Positions 1-10,633 are shown, numbered from the stretch's first letter. The stretch: 64,000 nucleotides of DNA from Allobacillus halotolerans (GCF_018967645.1 NZ_JAHLZF010000007.1:55115-119114); one strand, 5' to 3'. Numbers and translations: made by a program. The notes: generated by a model from the sequence alone, not told the origin.

Positions 1-37
1 TGGACTGTAATTCAAAATAGACAGGGGCGTCGAACGA

Positions 38-352
38 TTGGATCACTATACTCGACATGTTGATGAATGGCGAAATGAAACGTATGAAGTTTTACAAAGT
101 AAAGTAGATGAACTAAAATTGTTAGGCTATGATGGAGTCAATGCGGAAGAAATCTGGACGTGCCTCTTAGCGAAGGTATGGAAAAAAGAAAAACGGTTAA
201 GGCTTCATCAAGTTATACAGGATATATTGCATTTGAGCGGCAGTACATACATGAGTTATTTGACTGTCGAAGCGCAAAAGCAAGCAAATAATGATGATTT
301 GTTCCAACAGATTGGGGCATTAGAAGTTGCAACTGAGGAAGGTCAAAAATAA
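38..352 (+). CDS. comN: ComN-type post-transcriptional regulator
   Basis: Small cytosolic protein of 104 residues that resembles B. subtilis ComN (YrzD), which acts post-transcriptionally on the comE mRNA; the comE genes lie about 43 kb downstream in this same window. The start is TTG, supported by the Shine-Dalgarno-like AGGGGCG at 23-29. The N-terminal half is rich in charged helices (WRNETYEVLQSKVDELKLLGY) followed by a conserved-looking segment around HQVIQDILHLSGSTYMSYL at residues 57-75. It sits immediately upstream of secDF, as in B. subtilis. Family assignment is by recognised sequence and synteny; the function is inherited from B. subtilis. Confidence 0.8.
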   Translation: MDHYTRHVDEWRNETYEVLQSKVDELKLLGYDGVNAEEIWTCLLAKVWKKEKRLRLHQVIQDILHLSGSTYMSYLTVEAQKQANNDDLFQQIGALEVATEEGQK

Positions 353-404
353 ATCGGTTAAATGAACGAACAGAAGCAACGTTAACAAGGAAGGAGTCTT
401 ACAT

Positions 405-2699
405 ATGAAAAGAAAAGGCAGAATTATTGCCTTCTTTCTAATTGTTCTACTTTTAGGAGGAATAATCGGAACGACAACCCAAGGAATTACAAAAGATATT
501 CCACTTGGTCTCGACCTACAAGGCGGGTTTGAAATTCTTTATGAAGTTGAACCGATTGATGACGATCAAGAAGTAAATAACCAAATGATGGAAGCTGTTG
601 TACAAAGCCTGTATAAGCGGGTGGATATACTAGGTGTCAATGAACCAGTTATTGATATCGAAGGTGAAAATCGGATACGCGTTCAACTGGCTGGTGTGAG
701 TGACCAAAATGAGGCAAGAGAAATACTTTCGACAACGGCTAGTTTGTCTTTTCGAAGTGTAGAAGATGAGTTTTATTTTGGTGGCTCAGAACTGGTTGAG
801 GGTAGTGCACAGCAAAACTTTAACGAATTTAACCAACCAATTGTCACATTAGAAACGAAAAGAAACTTTTCAAATAGTGAATACGAAAACTTTGAAGAGT
901 TAACGCGTGAGGTTTCTCAATTACCGAGTAGACCAACCGCCGAGGTTCCTTATCCACAAAATTTAATTGTTATTTGGCTGGACTATCAAGAAGGGGACTC
1001 CTTTGCTGAAGAATACGGGAAAGAAGACCCGAAATTTATTTCAGCACCTAGTGTAAGTAAGCCAATTCCTGGAACAAATGTTCAAATTGATGGATCGTTT
1101 ACCGTTGAAGAAGCCAAGAATTTAGCAGATATGCTCAATGCTGGTTCATTACCAGCGGAATTAACAGAAGTTTATTCTGTCGCTGTCGGGGCTCAATTTG
1201 GTGAGCAAGCTTTCGACAAAACCGTTTATGCGGGAATTCTAGGGATTATTCTAATATTTGTTTTTATGATCATTGTTTATCGTTTCCTAGGTGTCATCGC
1301 TGTTATCTCACTTAGTGCATATATTTATTTGATTTTGCTCGTCTTTAATCTAATCAATGGTGTATTGACGCTACCAGGTATTGCGGCTCTCGTTTTAGGT
1401 GTTGGAATGGCTGTCGATGCGAATATCATCACGTATGAACGTCTGAAGGAAGAATTGCGGGCAGGAAAAACCGTTGCTTCAGCAGCAAAAGCTGGTAATA
1501 AACGTTCGTTTACTACGATTTTGGATGCGAATATTACAACAATTTTAGCAGCAATTGTTTTATTTATCTTTGGTACAAGCTCTGTCAAAGGCTTTGCTAC
1601 GATGTTAATCATCAGTATATTACTAAGTTTCATCACTGCTGTTTATGGTACAAGGTTACTGATGAATCTGTGGATTAAAAGTAAAGCCTTGAACAATAAG
1701 CCAAAATGGTTAGGTGTCAATCCGAATGAAATTATGGATATCAGTAAAGGAGAGGAAGTTAAACCGACTTTCTTAGGTAAGACATTTGATTTTGTGAAAC
1801 ACCGTAAAATTTATTTTAGCACGTCAATTCTGTTGATTATTGTTGGAGCCATATTTTTAGCAACGATGCGATTGAACTTAGGAGTCGATTTTGAAAGTGG
1901 TTCCAGAGTTCAAGTCATGGCTGAGAACCAATTGACAGTCGAAGAGGTGCGTACAGAGTTTGAAGAACTCGGACATGATCCAAAACAGCTAGTACTTGCT
2001 GGGGATAACGAAGAAATGGCGATGGTTCGCTTTGACAAAGTACTTTCGCAAGATGAGATTGCTGAAGTCAACAATCATTTTCAAGAACTATACGGAAACC
2101 AACCGAGTGTCAGCACCGTTTCACCTCAGGTGGGACAAGAGCTGGCTAAAAACGCAGTTTATGCCGTATTGATTGCTTCAATTGGTATTGTGATCTATGT
2201 CGCCATCCGATTTGAATTGATTTTTGCGATAACGGCGATTATCGCATTACTGCATGATGCATTCTTTATCTTGGCGTTATTCAGTATTTTCCAGTTTGAG
2301 TTTGATATTACGATTATTGCAGCGATCTTAACCATTGTCGGTTATTCGATCAATGATACGATTGTTACGTTTGATCGGATCAGGGAGAATCTGAGTCTTG
2401 AAAAACGAGTCAAGTCATTCAAGCAGTTAGCTCACGTCGTTAACAAAAGCTTGATGCAGACGTTGACGCGTAGCTTTAACACAGTGATTACTGTTGTGTT
2501 TGCAGCGGTCATGCTGTTTGTCTTTGGTGCTCAAGCCATCACTTACTTCTCCTTTGCCTTAATCGTTGGTTTGATTGCAGGAACGTATTCATCCTTGTTC
2601 TTGGCGGCTCAGCTATGGTTAGTATGGAGAGGAAGAAATATTGAGTCCAATCCAATTGTTCAAAAGAAGAAAAAACCATCCGGTGGGCCTCAAGTTTAA
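405..2699 (+). CDS. secDF: Protein translocase fused subunit SecDF
   Basis: Membrane component that uses the proton motive force to help SecYEG/SecA complete protein export. The 764 residues are a natural fusion of SecD (about 1-430) and SecF (about 440-764), the arrangement usual in Bacillus. Visible landmarks are an N-terminal signal-anchor helix (10-27), the SecD motif LGLDLQGG near residue 34, the membrane motif VGMAVDANIITYERL near 333, the SecF motif LGVDFESGS near 492 and GYSINDTIVTFDRI near 647. About twelve transmembrane helices are expected, six per half. SD AAGGAGT lies 8 bases before the ATG. A strong hairpin terminator follows, so secDF probably ends its transcription unit. Confidence 0.96.
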   Translation: MKRKGRIIAFFLIVLLLGGIIGTTTQGITKDIPLGLDLQGGFEILYEVEPIDDDQEVNNQMMEAVVQSLYKRVDILGVNEPVIDIEGENRIRVQLAGVSDQNEAREILSTTASLSFRSVEDEFYFGGSELVEGSAQQNFNEFNQPIVTLETKRNFSNSEYENFEELTREVSQLPSRPTAEVPYPQNLIVIWLDYQEGDSFAEEYGKEDPKFISAPSVSKPIPGTNVQIDGSFTVEEAKNLADMLNAGSLPAELTEVYSVAVGAQFGEQAFDKTVYAGILGIILIFVFMIIVYRFLGVIAVISLSAYIYLILLVFNLINGVLTLPGIAALVLGVGMAVDANIITYERLKEELRAGKTVASAAKAGNKRSFTTILDANITTILAAIVLFIFGTSSVKGFATMLIISILLSFITAVYGTRLLMNLWIKSKALNNKPKWLGVNPNEIMDISKGEEVKPTFLGKTFDFVKHRKIYFSTSILLIIVGAIFLATMRLNLGVDFESGSRVQVMAENQLTVEEVRTEFEELGHDPKQLVLAGDNEEMAMVRFDKVLSQDEIAEVNNHFQELYGNQPSVSTVSPQVGQELAKNAVYAVLIASIGIVIYVAIRFELIFAITAIIALLHDAFFILALFSIFQFEFDITIIAAILTIVGYSINDTIVTFDRIRENLSLEKRVKSFKQLAHVVNKSLMQTLTRSFNTVITVVFAAVMLFVFGAQAITYFSFALIVGLIAGTYSSLFLAAQLWLVWRGRNIESNPIVQKKKKPSGGPQV

Positions 2700-2719
2700 A
2701 ACAAAAATAGCAAGTCTTA

Positions 2720-2757
2720 GACCCGAACGAGCTTCTATCATCCGTTCGGGTCTTTTT
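2720..2757 (+). terminator. Intrinsic terminator after secDF
   Basis: Inverted repeat ACCCGAACG (2721-2729) and CGTTCGGGT (2743-2751) followed by a T run at 2752-2757. Confidence 0.9.
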
Positions 2758-2896
2758 GTAACTTTTTACGGAATAAAGTGAGCATCATATAGAAGTGGTT
2801 GGTGGTTAGTCGAGTAATCATAAAACCAAAAGAATAACACACGTACTTACCGGGTAAATAAAGAACAATGCACAAAAGTGATGAGGAGGGACTTTG

Positions 2897-3262
2897 ATGA
2901 AGCAACAAACATGGATTATATTAACTTTATTATTTGCCCTAATTATTGCGGTCTTTGCAGTGATTAATGTTGAACCGGTGCAGGTGGATTTCTTGTTTGT
3001 GCAGACGGATGCACCCTTAATACTTGTTATATTATTATCTGCCTTACTCGGTTGCTTAGCTGTTGCAAGCGTGACGTATGCTAAATTTTATCAATTAAAA
3101 AAAGAAATCAGACAGCTGAAAAAAGAAAATGAATCTTTCTTGGAACAAGAAGAAACATCAACAATTGAAGAAAATCATGGTACCAGTTACGAAGGTGACC
3201 AAGAAATAGATCAACAACAAGGTGAAGATTCGGAAAATGAACAGAAGAATGAATGGAATTAA
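2897..3262 (+). CDS. LapA/YrvD-like small membrane protein
   Basis: 121-residue protein with two hydrophobic helices (about residues 5-27 and 40-65) followed by a charged cytoplasmic coiled-coil-like tail rich in K, E and Q. This is the LapA (DUF1049) architecture; in other bacteria LapA proteins are linked to envelope or lipopolysaccharide assembly, but the role in Bacillus (YrvD) is unknown. The ATG at 2897 is preferred to the TTG three bases upstream because it lies 6 bases from the SD GAGGAGGG. Same position as yrvD in B. subtilis, between secDF and recJ. Function is not established. Confidence 0.8.
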   Translation: MKQQTWIILTLLFALIIAVFAVINVEPVQVDFLFVQTDAPLILVILLSALLGCLAVASVTYAKFYQLKKEIRQLKKENESFLEQEETSTIEENHGTSYEGDQEIDQQQGEDSENEQKNEWN

Positions 3263-3273
3263 TCTTTATTGCT

Positions 3274-3319
3274 ACCCCTAATGACCTCTAGTATAATAGA
3301 TTCGTTAGGGGTGTTTTTA
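3274..3319 (+). terminator. Hairpin between lapA and recJ (terminator-like, contains recJ SD)
   Basis: Inverted repeat ACCCCTAA (3274-3281) and TTAGGGGT (3305-3312) followed by GTTTTTAT. The right arm includes the only purine-rich Shine-Dalgarno candidate for recJ (TAGGGGTG), so the hairpin could either terminate lapA transcription or restrict recJ translation. The loop is long (23 bases), which lowers confidence that it is a classical terminator. Confidence 0.5.
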
Positions 3320-3321
3320 TT

Positions 3322-5640
3322 ATGCTTGAGAGCAAAATGAATTGGTTGGTGAACGATCAGCTGATTGATGAACCAACACAGATTCATCCATCTCCGATTG
3401 TCAACCGCATGTTGGCGAAGAGAAAGATACATAGTAAAGAAGAGGCAGAAACTTTTCTTTATCCAACAAAAAAACAAATGCATGATCCATTTTTGTTTGA
3501 AGAGATGGATACTGCAGTGAAACGAATTCATAAAGCAATTCAAACAAACGAAAAAGTCATGATCTACGGAGACTATGATGCAGATGGTGTGACTTCTACT
3601 GCTATTCTAGTTTCAGTTTTAAGAAATATGGGAGCTGATGTAGACTACTACATCCCGAACCGCTTTACAGAAGGATATGGACCGAATGAACTAGCCTTCC
3701 AAGCAATCAAAGCGCATGGCGTCAGTTTGATTATTACGGTCGATAACGGTATTGCTGCTCCTGAAGAAGCGAAACTAGCAATTGAACTAGGGATGGATTT
3801 AATCATCACAGACCACCACGAAGAGCAAGATGAGTTACCTGAATCTGTCGCAATGATCCATCCAAAATTATCGAACCAATACCCATTTAATGATTTGGCG
3901 GGAGCAGGTGTAGCCTTAAAATTGGCACACGCATTGACTGGAAAATTGGACGATGATTATCTAGCTCTGGCTTCAATTGGTACGGTAGCAGACTTGGTAC
4001 CGATGATTGGCGAAAATCGGGTGATTGTGAGGGAAGGATTAAAAGCATTGACTCACACGAAGTTACCCGGATTGATGGCCTTGAAAAATATTGGTAAATT
4101 AACTGGTGCGATGACAACTGAAAACATTGGATTTGTCATTGGTCCGCGGTTAAATGCTGTCGGTCGATTACAAGACGCAGGATTGGCTGTCGATCTGTTA
4201 TTGGAGAAAGATGCCGTGTTGGCCGCTGAAATGGCGCTAGAGATCGATCAAATTAATAAGGAAAGACAGAAGCTTGTTCAGCAGATTTTTGAAGAAGCAG
4301 ATGAAATGATTGAGACAAATTATTCAGATGACCAGATTTTGGTCATTGCAAAAGAGGACTGGAATCCTGGAGTGCTAGGTATTGTTGCTTCTCGAATCAT
4401 CAATAAATACCATCGTCCGACACTGATGTTAAGCATCGATAATACACAACAAGTAGCTAAAGGAAGCGCCAGAAGCATTCCTGCTTTTGATATTTTCAAA
4501 CATGGCATGGAACTGAAGCATTTATTTGTTCATTTTGGAGGTCACCCGCAAGCGGCAGGCATGACCGTACGTACAGAAGACATTGATGAATTGAGACGAG
4601 AACTTAATCAGCAAGCTGAGAGTGAGTTAACACCCGCTGATTTCCACCCGACACTTCAAATAGAAGAAGTGATCGATTGGGAAGAAGTTGACATGGATTT
4701 TCCGGAATTAGTTGAAATGCTAGCACCGTTTGGCATGAATAATAATCGGCCAGTGTTTCAAATCAATGATGTGGAAATTAAAGAGTTACGTAAAATCGGT
4801 GCGAAGAGTAATCATTTGAAGCTATCTGGGAACGCTGGTGGTAAGCGGATTGAAGCTGTAGGTTTTCAGATTGGAGATGTCGTTGATCGGTTAAGTACTG
4901 GAAGTAAGATTGATTTAGCTGGTGAAGTACAGATCAATGAGTGGAATGGTAATCGGAAATTACAGGTATTGTTAAAAGATGTACGATGCAAAGAATGGCA
5001 GCTCTTTGACTTCCGTGGAAAAAAGTTTAACTTACCCTCTTCGGTTTCACCGGATGAGCTGGCGGTTATCTATTTTCAACCTGAAAACAAACCAAAAGAA
5101 ATGAATTTTTCAGCATTTCACGTTGAAAACACGACTGATCTGCACTACTTAGAAGAACATAAGCATCTACTGATTCATGATTTACCAAATACACTAGAAG
5201 AATTGGAAAACGTATTAGGGCGTCTTTCATTTCACACACTGTACGTATGCTATCAAATCGAACGGTCATCATACTTTGAACGATTTCCATCAAGAGAAGC
5301 ATTCAAAGACCTATTTATCACTATTAAAGAACATCAAATTATTGAATATCAACAACGTCAATTGCTGGCAGAAGCAAAAAAAGTCAGTGAAGACGAATTG
5401 GATTTTATGCTCCAAGTGTTTTTTGATCTAGATTTTGTTAATATAGTAGATGGTGACATTTATTATCTCGATCAAACAAAACCTAAACAATTAAGTGAAT
5501 CAGTTACTTATCAACAACGGTTAAACCGAATAAAAATGGAAAAAACGCTATATTACTCAAACTACAAAGAATTGAAAGAGTGGATTTCCATGAGACGCGG
5601 TCGCCAAGGGAAGGAAGGAGTAGTCTTACATGGATTATAA
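3322..5640 (+). CDS. recJ: Single-stranded-DNA-specific exonuclease RecJ
   Basis: 5'-3' single-strand DNA exonuclease of recombination and mismatch repair. 772 residues, close to the 786 of B. subtilis RecJ. The DHH phosphoesterase core is clear: [11 protein letters not shown] near residue 83 and TDHHEE near 162; the DHHA1 domain shows [12 protein letters not shown] near 380 and [12 protein letters not shown] near 405. An OB-like nucleic-acid-binding domain and a Firmicutes-type C-terminal extension follow. The TTATCAACAACGG region is still coding. The end overlaps the start of apt by 11 bases, so the two are translationally linked. Start ATG at 3322; a second ATG at 3337 is possible. Confidence 0.96.
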   Translation: MLESKMNWLVNDQLIDEPTQIHPSPIVNRMLAKRKIHSKEEAETFLYPTKKQMHDPFLFEEMDTAVKRIHKAIQTNEKVMIYGDYDADGVTSTAILVSVLRNMGADVDYYIPNRFTEGYGPNELAFQAIKAHGVSLIITVDNGIAAPEEAKLAIELGMDLIITDHHEEQDELPESVAMIHPKLSNQYPFNDLAGAGVALKLAHALTGKLDDDYLALASIGTVADLVPMIGENRVIVREGLKALTHTKLPGLMALKNIGKLTGAMTTENIGFVIGPRLNAVGRLQDAGLAVDLLLEKDAVLAAEMALEIDQINKERQKLVQQIFEEADEMIETNYSDDQILVIAKEDWNPGVLGIVASRIINKYHRPTLMLSIDNTQQVAKGSARSIPAFDIFKHGMELKHLFVHFGGHPQAAGMTVRTEDIDELRRELNQQAESELTPADFHPTLQIEEVIDWEEVDMDFPELVEMLAPFGMNNNRPVFQINDVEIKELRKIGAKSNHLKLSGNAGGKRIEAVGFQIGDVVDRLSTGSKIDLAGEVQINEWNGNRKLQVLLKDVRCKEWQLFDFRGKKFNLPSSVSPDELAVIYFQPENKPKEMNFSAFHVENTTDLHYLEEHKHLLIHDLPNTLEELENVLGRLSFHTLYVCYQIERSSYFERFPSREAFKDLFITIKEHQIIEYQQRQLLAEAKKVSEDELDFMLQVFFDLDFVNIVDGDIYYLDQTKPKQLSESVTYQQRLNRIKMEKTLYYSNYKELKEWISMRRGRQGKEGVVLHGL

Positions 5641-6145
5641 AAAACATATAACAATCGTTGAAGACTGGCCAAAAGAAGGAATTCAATTTAAAGATATCAC
5701 CACATTGATGGATGATGGGAAAGCATTTAAATCAGCAGTGGACGAGATTGTCGAGTATGCCAAAAAAGTAGGAGCCGAACTTGTAGTAGGTCCTGAAGCT
5801 AGAGGATTCATTGTTGGATGCCCAGTCTCTTACGCACTTGAAATTGGGTTTGCACCCGTGAGAAAAGAAGGAAAACTTCCAAGAGAGACTGTTAAGGTAG
5901 ACTATGGATTGGAATATGGAAAAGACGTTTTGACAATTCATAAGGATGCCATTAAGCCAGGGCAAAAAGTCTTAGTAGTAGATGATTTATTGGCCACTGG
6001 AGGGACAGTCGAGGCGACGATTCAATTAGTGGAAGAGTTAGGTGGAGAAGTTGTAGGGTGTGCCTTTTTGATTGAGTTAGCCTATTTAAATGGCCGTGAC
6101 AAGTTGAAAGGCTATGACATTTTACCGTTAATGACATATGAATAA
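5630..6145 (+). CDS. apt: Adenine phosphoribosyltransferase
   Basis: Purine salvage enzyme that makes AMP from adenine and PRPP. 171 residues, normal family length (170 in B. subtilis). The PRPP-binding signature [13 protein letters not shown] lies near residues 114-126 and the conserved GPEARGF near 56. SD AAGGAG at 5615-5620 sits inside the end of recJ, and the ATG overlaps the recJ stop region. A terminator follows directly, so apt closes a recJ-apt unit that is separate from relA. Confidence 0.97.
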   Translation: MDYKKHITIVEDWPKEGIQFKDITTLMDDGKAFKSAVDEIVEYAKKVGAELVVGPEARGFIVGCPVSYALEIGFAPVRKEGKLPRETVKVDYGLEYGKDVLTIHKDAIKPGQKVLVVDDLLATGGTVEATIQLVEELGGEVVGCAFLIELAYLNGRDKLKGYDILPLMTYE

Positions 6146-6153
6146 GCTGATCG

Positions 6154-6190
6154 GCTGACTCTTCGAAAGGGTCAGCCAACTCTTTTTTAA
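6154..6190 (+). terminator. Intrinsic terminator after apt
   Basis: GGCTGAC (6154-6160) pairs with GTCAGCC (6172-6178), followed by CTCTTTTTTA. Confidence 0.85.
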
Positions 6191-6198
6191 TTATATCC

Positions 6199-6237
6199 AC
6201 TCAATTGAGTGAACGAACAGAGCAATTAATAATTGCG
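6199..6237 (+). promoter_or_regulatory. Candidate relA promoter overlapping two palindromes
   Basis: A 14-bp perfect palindrome CACTCAATTGAGTG (6199-6212) and a 15-bp palindrome GCAATTAATAATTGC (6223-6237) lie 11 bp apart. A plausible sigma-A promoter TTGAGT (6206-6211), 17-bp spacer, AATAAT (6229-6234) has its -35 box in the first and its -10 box in the second. The 39-bp block could therefore be a repressor-controlled promoter. The regulator is unknown and the promoter call is by pattern only. Confidence 0.45.
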
Positions 6238-6350
6238 AAAAATCTACAACGGGGCGTGTGAAACGCACAAAAAGAAGTGTTTCTCTTTACATATGCCATT
6301 TATTTATGAATAATGGAAAAAAAGAAAAGGAAGCAGCTAGGTGGTTGTAT

Positions 6351-8546
6351 ATGTCTAAACACAGTATACGAACAATCGATCAAGTGATAGAAAGAGCCAG
6401 TCATTATATGAATGAAGAACACGTGGCTTTTCTTCAGCGTGCCTATGAATATGCAGCCAAAGCCCATGAAGGTCAAATTAGAAAGTCCGGTCAAGAATAT
6501 ATTTTACATCCAATTCAAGTGGCAGATATTTTAATTGATCTAAAGATGGATCCGGCAACAATAGCAGGCGGATTTCTTCATGATGTAATCGAAGATACCG
6601 AAATCACTTATAATGATTTAAAAGAAGCTTTCAGTGAAGAAGTGGCTCAATTGGTTGATGGAGTTACGAAACTAGGGAAAATCAAATATAAATCTAAGCA
6701 AGAACAACAAGCAGAAAATCACCGGAAAATGTTTATCGCGATGGCGAAAGATATTCGCGTGATTTTAATTAAGCTTGCCGACCGACTACATAATATGCGC
6801 ACATTATCATTTTTACCGGAGGAAAAACAGCGGAGAATCGCAAATGAAACCTTAGAAATCTTCGCGCCATTGGCTCACCGACTCGGAATTTCAACCATAA
6901 AATGGGAACTTGAGGATACGGCGCTTCGCTACATGAATCCGCAACAATATTACCGAATTGTTCAACTGATGAAGCAAAAAAGAAGTGAACGTGAACAATA
7001 CATTGATACGGTTATTGGAGAAATTAATGAGCAATTAGGCGAAATTAACATAGAGGCAGAAATATCCGGTAGACCAAAACACTTGTATAGCATTTACCGG
7101 AAAATGGCCATTCAAAAGAAAGATTTTAACGAAATCTATGATTTGCTGGCTGTGCGAATTATCGTGAGAAATATTAAAGAATGCTATGCCGTATTAGGGG
7201 TTATTCACACGCTTTGGAAACCAATGCCTGGACGATTTAAAGATTATATTGCCATGCCGAAACCAAATCTTTATCAATCACTTCATACAACGGTAATCGG
7301 TCCGGAAGGTGATCCGTTAGAAGTCCAAATCAGAACTTCTGAAATGCACGAGATTGCTGAATATGGAATTGCGGCACATTGGGCTTACAAAGAAGGAAAA
7401 GCAGAGAACGATGCCCCAAAAGATATGTCAAAACAACTAGCATGGTTCCGAGAAATCCTGGAATGGCAAAATGAAACGAGAGATGCAGAGGAATTCATGG
7501 AATCACTCAAGTTCGATTTCTTCTCAGACATGGTCTATATTTTTACACCAAAAGGAGATGTCATCGAATTGCCGAGTGGCTCCGTACCGTTGGATTTTGC
7601 TTATCGAATCCATACTGAGGTTGGGAACAAAACGGTTGGTGCCAAAGTAAATGGGAAAATCGTACCGCTTGATTATCAATTGAAAACGGGCGACATTATT
7701 GAGATCATGACTTCCAAGCATTCGTATGGGCCTTCTGAAGATTGGTTGAAAATAACGAAGACAACTCAAGCTAAAAATAAAATTAAACAATTTTTCAAAA
7801 GACAACGGAAAGAAGAAAATGTTCAACGTGGACGTGAGTTGGTAGAAAAAGAGATTAAGAATATGGATCTCCAACCAAAAGAAGTATTGACGGAAGAAAA
7901 TATTCAGTTGGCATTAGATCGGTTTCATTTTCAACATGAGAATGACTTGTATGCAGCAGTGGGTTACCAAGGTGTAACGGCTCTTCAAGTTACCAATCGA
8001 ATAACTGAAAAAATTCGTCAAAAAGAAAAAGAAGTCAATTTGGAACAGACGCTTGAAAATCTTCAAAATGAAGTCTCTCCACAAAAACGGAAAGCCTCTA
8101 CATCTGGTGTCATTGTGCGCGGACTCGATAATTTGCTTATCCGTCTATCGAAATGTTGCAACCCTGTTCCAGGGGATGAAATTGTCGGCTATATTACAAA
8201 AGGAAGAGGAGTCTCCGTGCACCGTGCCGATTGTCCAAACATTTCCAATGAAGATGAAACACGTTTGATCGATGTGGAATGGGAACGAAACAGCCAGCGT
8301 CAACAAAGTTATCATGTAGACTTGGAAATTACCGGTTATGATCGTAGTGGCTTCTTAAATGAAATTTTACAAGCTGTCAATGAGACGAATACTTCCATTA
8401 CGCATGTGAATGGAAAATCAGACAAGAATAAGATTGCAACGATTAACTTAACCATTTTAATTCACAATTTAGAGCATTTACGACGAATCGTCGAACGTAT
8501 TAAAAAGATCCGAGATGTTTTTGCCGTTCAGCGACTGATTCACTAA
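6351..8546 (+). CDS. relA: Bifunctional (p)ppGpp synthetase/hydrolase RelA
   Basis: Long RSH protein that makes and degrades the alarmone (p)ppGpp in the stringent response. 731 residues versus 734 in B. subtilis. Domains in order: HD hydrolase ([12 protein letters not shown] near 71), synthetase (YSIYRKM near 247, [13 protein letters not shown] near 293), TGS ([15 protein letters not shown] near 403), a Cys-rich conserved region ([20 protein letters not shown] near 600) and a C-terminal ACT domain (from about 655). The ATG at 6351 is preferred to the upstream in-frame GTG at 6258: it has SD AGGTGG six bases away and gives the family length. dtd follows 30 bases downstream, as in B. subtilis. 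Confidence 0.96.
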   Translation: MSKHSIRTIDQVIERASHYMNEEHVAFLQRAYEYAAKAHEGQIRKSGQEYILHPIQVADILIDLKMDPATIAGGFLHDVIEDTEITYNDLKEAFSEEVAQLVDGVTKLGKIKYKSKQEQQAENHRKMFIAMAKDIRVILIKLADRLHNMRTLSFLPEEKQRRIANETLEIFAPLAHRLGISTIKWELEDTALRYMNPQQYYRIVQLMKQKRSEREQYIDTVIGEINEQLGEINIEAEISGRPKHLYSIYRKMAIQKKDFNEIYDLLAVRIIVRNIKECYAVLGVIHTLWKPMPGRFKDYIAMPKPNLYQSLHTTVIGPEGDPLEVQIRTSEMHEIAEYGIAAHWAYKEGKAENDAPKDMSKQLAWFREILEWQNETRDAEEFMESLKFDFFSDMVYIFTPKGDVIELPSGSVPLDFAYRIHTEVGNKTVGAKVNGKIVPLDYQLKTGDIIEIMTSKHSYGPSEDWLKITKTTQAKNKIKQFFKRQRKEENVQRGRELVEKEIKNMDLQPKEVLTEENIQLALDRFHFQHENDLYAAVGYQGVTALQVTNRITEKIRQKEKEVNLEQTLENLQNEVSPQKRKASTSGVIVRGLDNLLIRLSKCCNPVPGDEIVGYITKGRGVSVHRADCPNISNEDETRLIDVEWERNSQRQQSYHVDLEITGYDRSGFLNEILQAVNETNTSITHVNGKSDKNKIATINLTILIHNLEHLRRIVERIKKIRDVFAVQRLIH

Positions 8547-8576
8547 TGGATTTTGATGGATAAAGGGGTAAAAGTA

Positions 8577-9020
8577 ATGCGAGCTATAATTCAACGTGTG
8601 ACGAGTGGTGCTGTCGATGTCAACGGAGAACGGACAGGCGAGATCCAAGATGGACTAGTCGTTCTACTTGGAGTATCGACAAAAGACACCGAAACAGATG
8701 TGAACTATTTAGCAGAGAAAATCATTAACCTGCGAGTATTTGAAGATGATCAGGAGAAAATGAACCTTTCACTTAAAGATGTCCATGGTAAAATTTTATC
8801 CATCTCTCAATTTACATTATATGGAGATACAAGGAAAGGCAGACGGCCTAACTTTATGCAAGCGGCTAAGCCAGACCAAGCACTTGAATTATACCAGCAA
8901 TTTAATGATCGGATTAGACAGTTAGGTATAGAAGTAGAAGAAGGGAAATTTGGTGAACACATGGAAGTGTCACTGATCAATGATGGCCCTGTCACCTTAA
9001 TATTGGATACAGATGATTAG
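8577..9020 (+). CDS. dtd: D-aminoacyl-tRNA deacylase
   Basis: Removes wrongly attached D-amino acids (and glycine from tRNA-Ala) from tRNAs. 147 residues, the standard length. The signature motifs SQFTLYGD (near residue 77) and NDGPVTL (near 135), which build the dimer active site, are present. The real start is the ATG at 8577 (MRAIIQRV), with SD AAAGGGG upstream, not the longer frame from 8553. It follows relA closely and its stop is only two bases before the hisS promoter -35 box. Confidence 0.95.
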   Translation: MRAIIQRVTSGAVDVNGERTGEIQDGLVVLLGVSTKDTETDVNYLAEKIINLRVFEDDQEKMNLSLKDVHGKILSISQFTLYGDTRKGRRPNFMQAAKPDQALELYQQFNDRIRQLGIEVEEGKFGEHMEVSLINDGPVTLILDTDD

Positions 9021-9022
9021 TC

Positions 9023-9051
9023 TTGACAAGCTATTGAAATATAGCTATGAT
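9023..9051 (+). promoter_or_regulatory. Sigma-A promoter of hisS-aspS
   Basis: TTGACA (9023-9028), 17-bp spacer, TATGAT (9046-9051); near-consensus, starting just after the dtd stop codon. It drives the T-box leader. Confidence 0.85.
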
Positions 9052-9079
9052 AATTGAAATTAATTGAATAGTGATCAAT

Positions 9080-9329
9080 ACCAATGAGGGAAAAAGTAGC
9101 AAAGAAACACATATGACAGAGAGGGTTTGCCATGGCTGGAAGCAAACTCATATGTCCTTTGTGAAAGACATTCCGGAGGTGCCTTGCCGAATGTAAAAGT
9201 AGGTATAGGCCGCGAGAAGCGTTAATGAAATGAAGTGAAAGCAACTCTCTTAGGTTGCTTTAATCAGGGTGGCAACACGGGGTAAACTCGTCCCTATCAA
9301 TTGGAATGCGGATTGATAGGGATTTTTTT
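9080..9329 (+). ncRNA. T-box riboswitch leader of hisS-aspS
   Basis: tRNA-sensing leader that blocks termination when uncharged tRNA binds. The T-box core AGGGTGGCAACACGGGG is at 9266-9282, and the terminator is TCCCTATCAAT (9291-9301) with ATTGATAGGGA (9312-9322) plus a T run to 9329. The AG-bulge-like AGAGAGGGTTTG lies near 9118. Aligning the Stem I 3' side with the alaS leader in this window (TGAAC-GCT-ATTCC) places the specifier at 9167-9169 in TGAAA-GAC-ATTCC: GAC, an Asp codon, overlapping CAT (His) at 9169-9171. The leader lies ahead of both hisS and aspS, which suits a dual reading. Confidence 0.93.
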
Positions 9330-9369
9330 ATTTTCAAAAGAATTACATAAAACGAAGGAGGAACTGACG

Positions 9370-10632
9370 TTGATTCATATACCTAGAGGTACGGAAGATC
9401 TATTGCCAGAAGCAACAGAGAAATGGCAAGTCATTGAAAATACGTTAAGAAAATTATCGGAAAAATATCATTATAGAGAGATACGTACGCCTATGTTTGA
9501 GCGAACAGAATTATTTCAGCGAGGTGTCGGTGATACAACAGACATCGTTCAAAAAGAGATGTACACATTTGAAGACAGAGGTGGGAGAAGCTTAACATTA
9601 CGCCCTGAAGGCACAGCTTCTGTAGCAAGATCATATGTACAACATAAAATGCACGGACTACCAGAGCAGCCTACTAAATTGTATTATATCGGGCCGATGT
9701 TCAGGTATGAACGACCACAACAAGGACGCACGCGGCAATTTACTCAGTTTGGCATTGAAGCGATTGGTAGTGACAATCCGGCAATTGACGCGGAAGTATT
9801 AGCATTTGCGATGGAGTGCTATGAAGCATTTGGATTAAAGTCGCTTAAGTTAGTCATCAATAGTCTAGGCGACCGAGAAAGCCGTCAAAGCCACCGGGAA
9901 GCATTGATCAACCATTTTCAGCCACATCAAGAAGAGCTATGCCAAGATTGTCAAGTTAGACTGGAAAAGAATCCACTCCGTTTACTGGACTGTAAGGTCG
10001 ATCAAGATCATCCAGCGATGAAAACAGCACCGTCTATATTGGATTACCTCAATGAGTATTCAAGCAACTACTTTGAATCTGTCAAAAAACATTTGGATGC
10101 GATGGGGATTTCCTATACTGTAGATGAAAATCTTGTTCGGGGATTGGACTATTATACACAAACTGCTTTTGAAATCATGAGTGAAGCAGAAGGGTTTGGT
10201 TCCATTACTACACTGTCCGGTGGTGGCCGATACAACGGATTAATTGAAGATCTTGGTGGCCCTGAAACATCAGGAATCGGTTTTGCTTTGAGTATTGAAC
10301 GATTGTTGATGGCACTTGATGCCGAAAAGCTATCGCTTGAAACGAACGCAGGAATTGATTGTTATATCGTTTCGATTGGCGATGAAGTGACATTCAAAGC
10401 AACCGAACTCATTCATCAACTACGCCAACAAGGAATTCGAGCTGACCGGGATTATTTGAATAAAAAAATGAAGGCTCAGTTTAAGGCAGCTGAACGGGCG
10501 AAAGCTAAATTTGTCGTCATCCTTGGAGAAGAGGAAATGAATGAAGGTAAAGCAAAAGTAAAAGAATTAGCAACCGGGGAACAAACGACCGTTCCACTCA
10601 ACGAGATTGCAACTTATATTGGAGGGAAATAA
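9370..10632 (+). CDS. hisS: Histidine--tRNA ligase
   Basis: Class II synthetase that charges tRNA-His. 420 residues, normal length. Motifs seen: [10 protein letters not shown] near residue 78, the motif-2 segment [15 protein letters not shown] near 110, the His-specific [15 protein letters not shown] near 254 and motif 3 [12 protein letters not shown] near 302, followed by the anticodon-binding domain. The start is the TTG at 9370, with SD AAGGAGG 8 bases upstream; the longer frame from 9301 would begin inside the terminator hairpin of the leader. aspS begins two bases after the stop, so the two are cotranscribed. Confidence 0.96.
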   Translation: MIHIPRGTEDLLPEATEKWQVIENTLRKLSEKYHYREIRTPMFERTELFQRGVGDTTDIVQKEMYTFEDRGGRSLTLRPEGTASVARSYVQHKMHGLPEQPTKLYYIGPMFRYERPQQGRTRQFTQFGIEAIGSDNPAIDAEVLAFAMECYEAFGLKSLKLVINSLGDRESRQSHREALINHFQPHQEELCQDCQVRLEKNPLRLLDCKVDQDHPAMKTAPSILDYLNEYSSNYFESVKKHLDAMGISYTVDENLVRGLDYYTQTAFEIMSEAEGFGSITTLSGGGRYNGLIEDLGGPETSGIGFALSIERLLMALDAEKLSLETNAGIDCYIVSIGDEVTFKATELIHQLRQQGIRADRDYLNKKMKAQFKAAERAKAKFVVILGEEEMNEGKAKVKELATGEQTTVPLNEIATYIGGK

Positions 10633-10633
10633 G

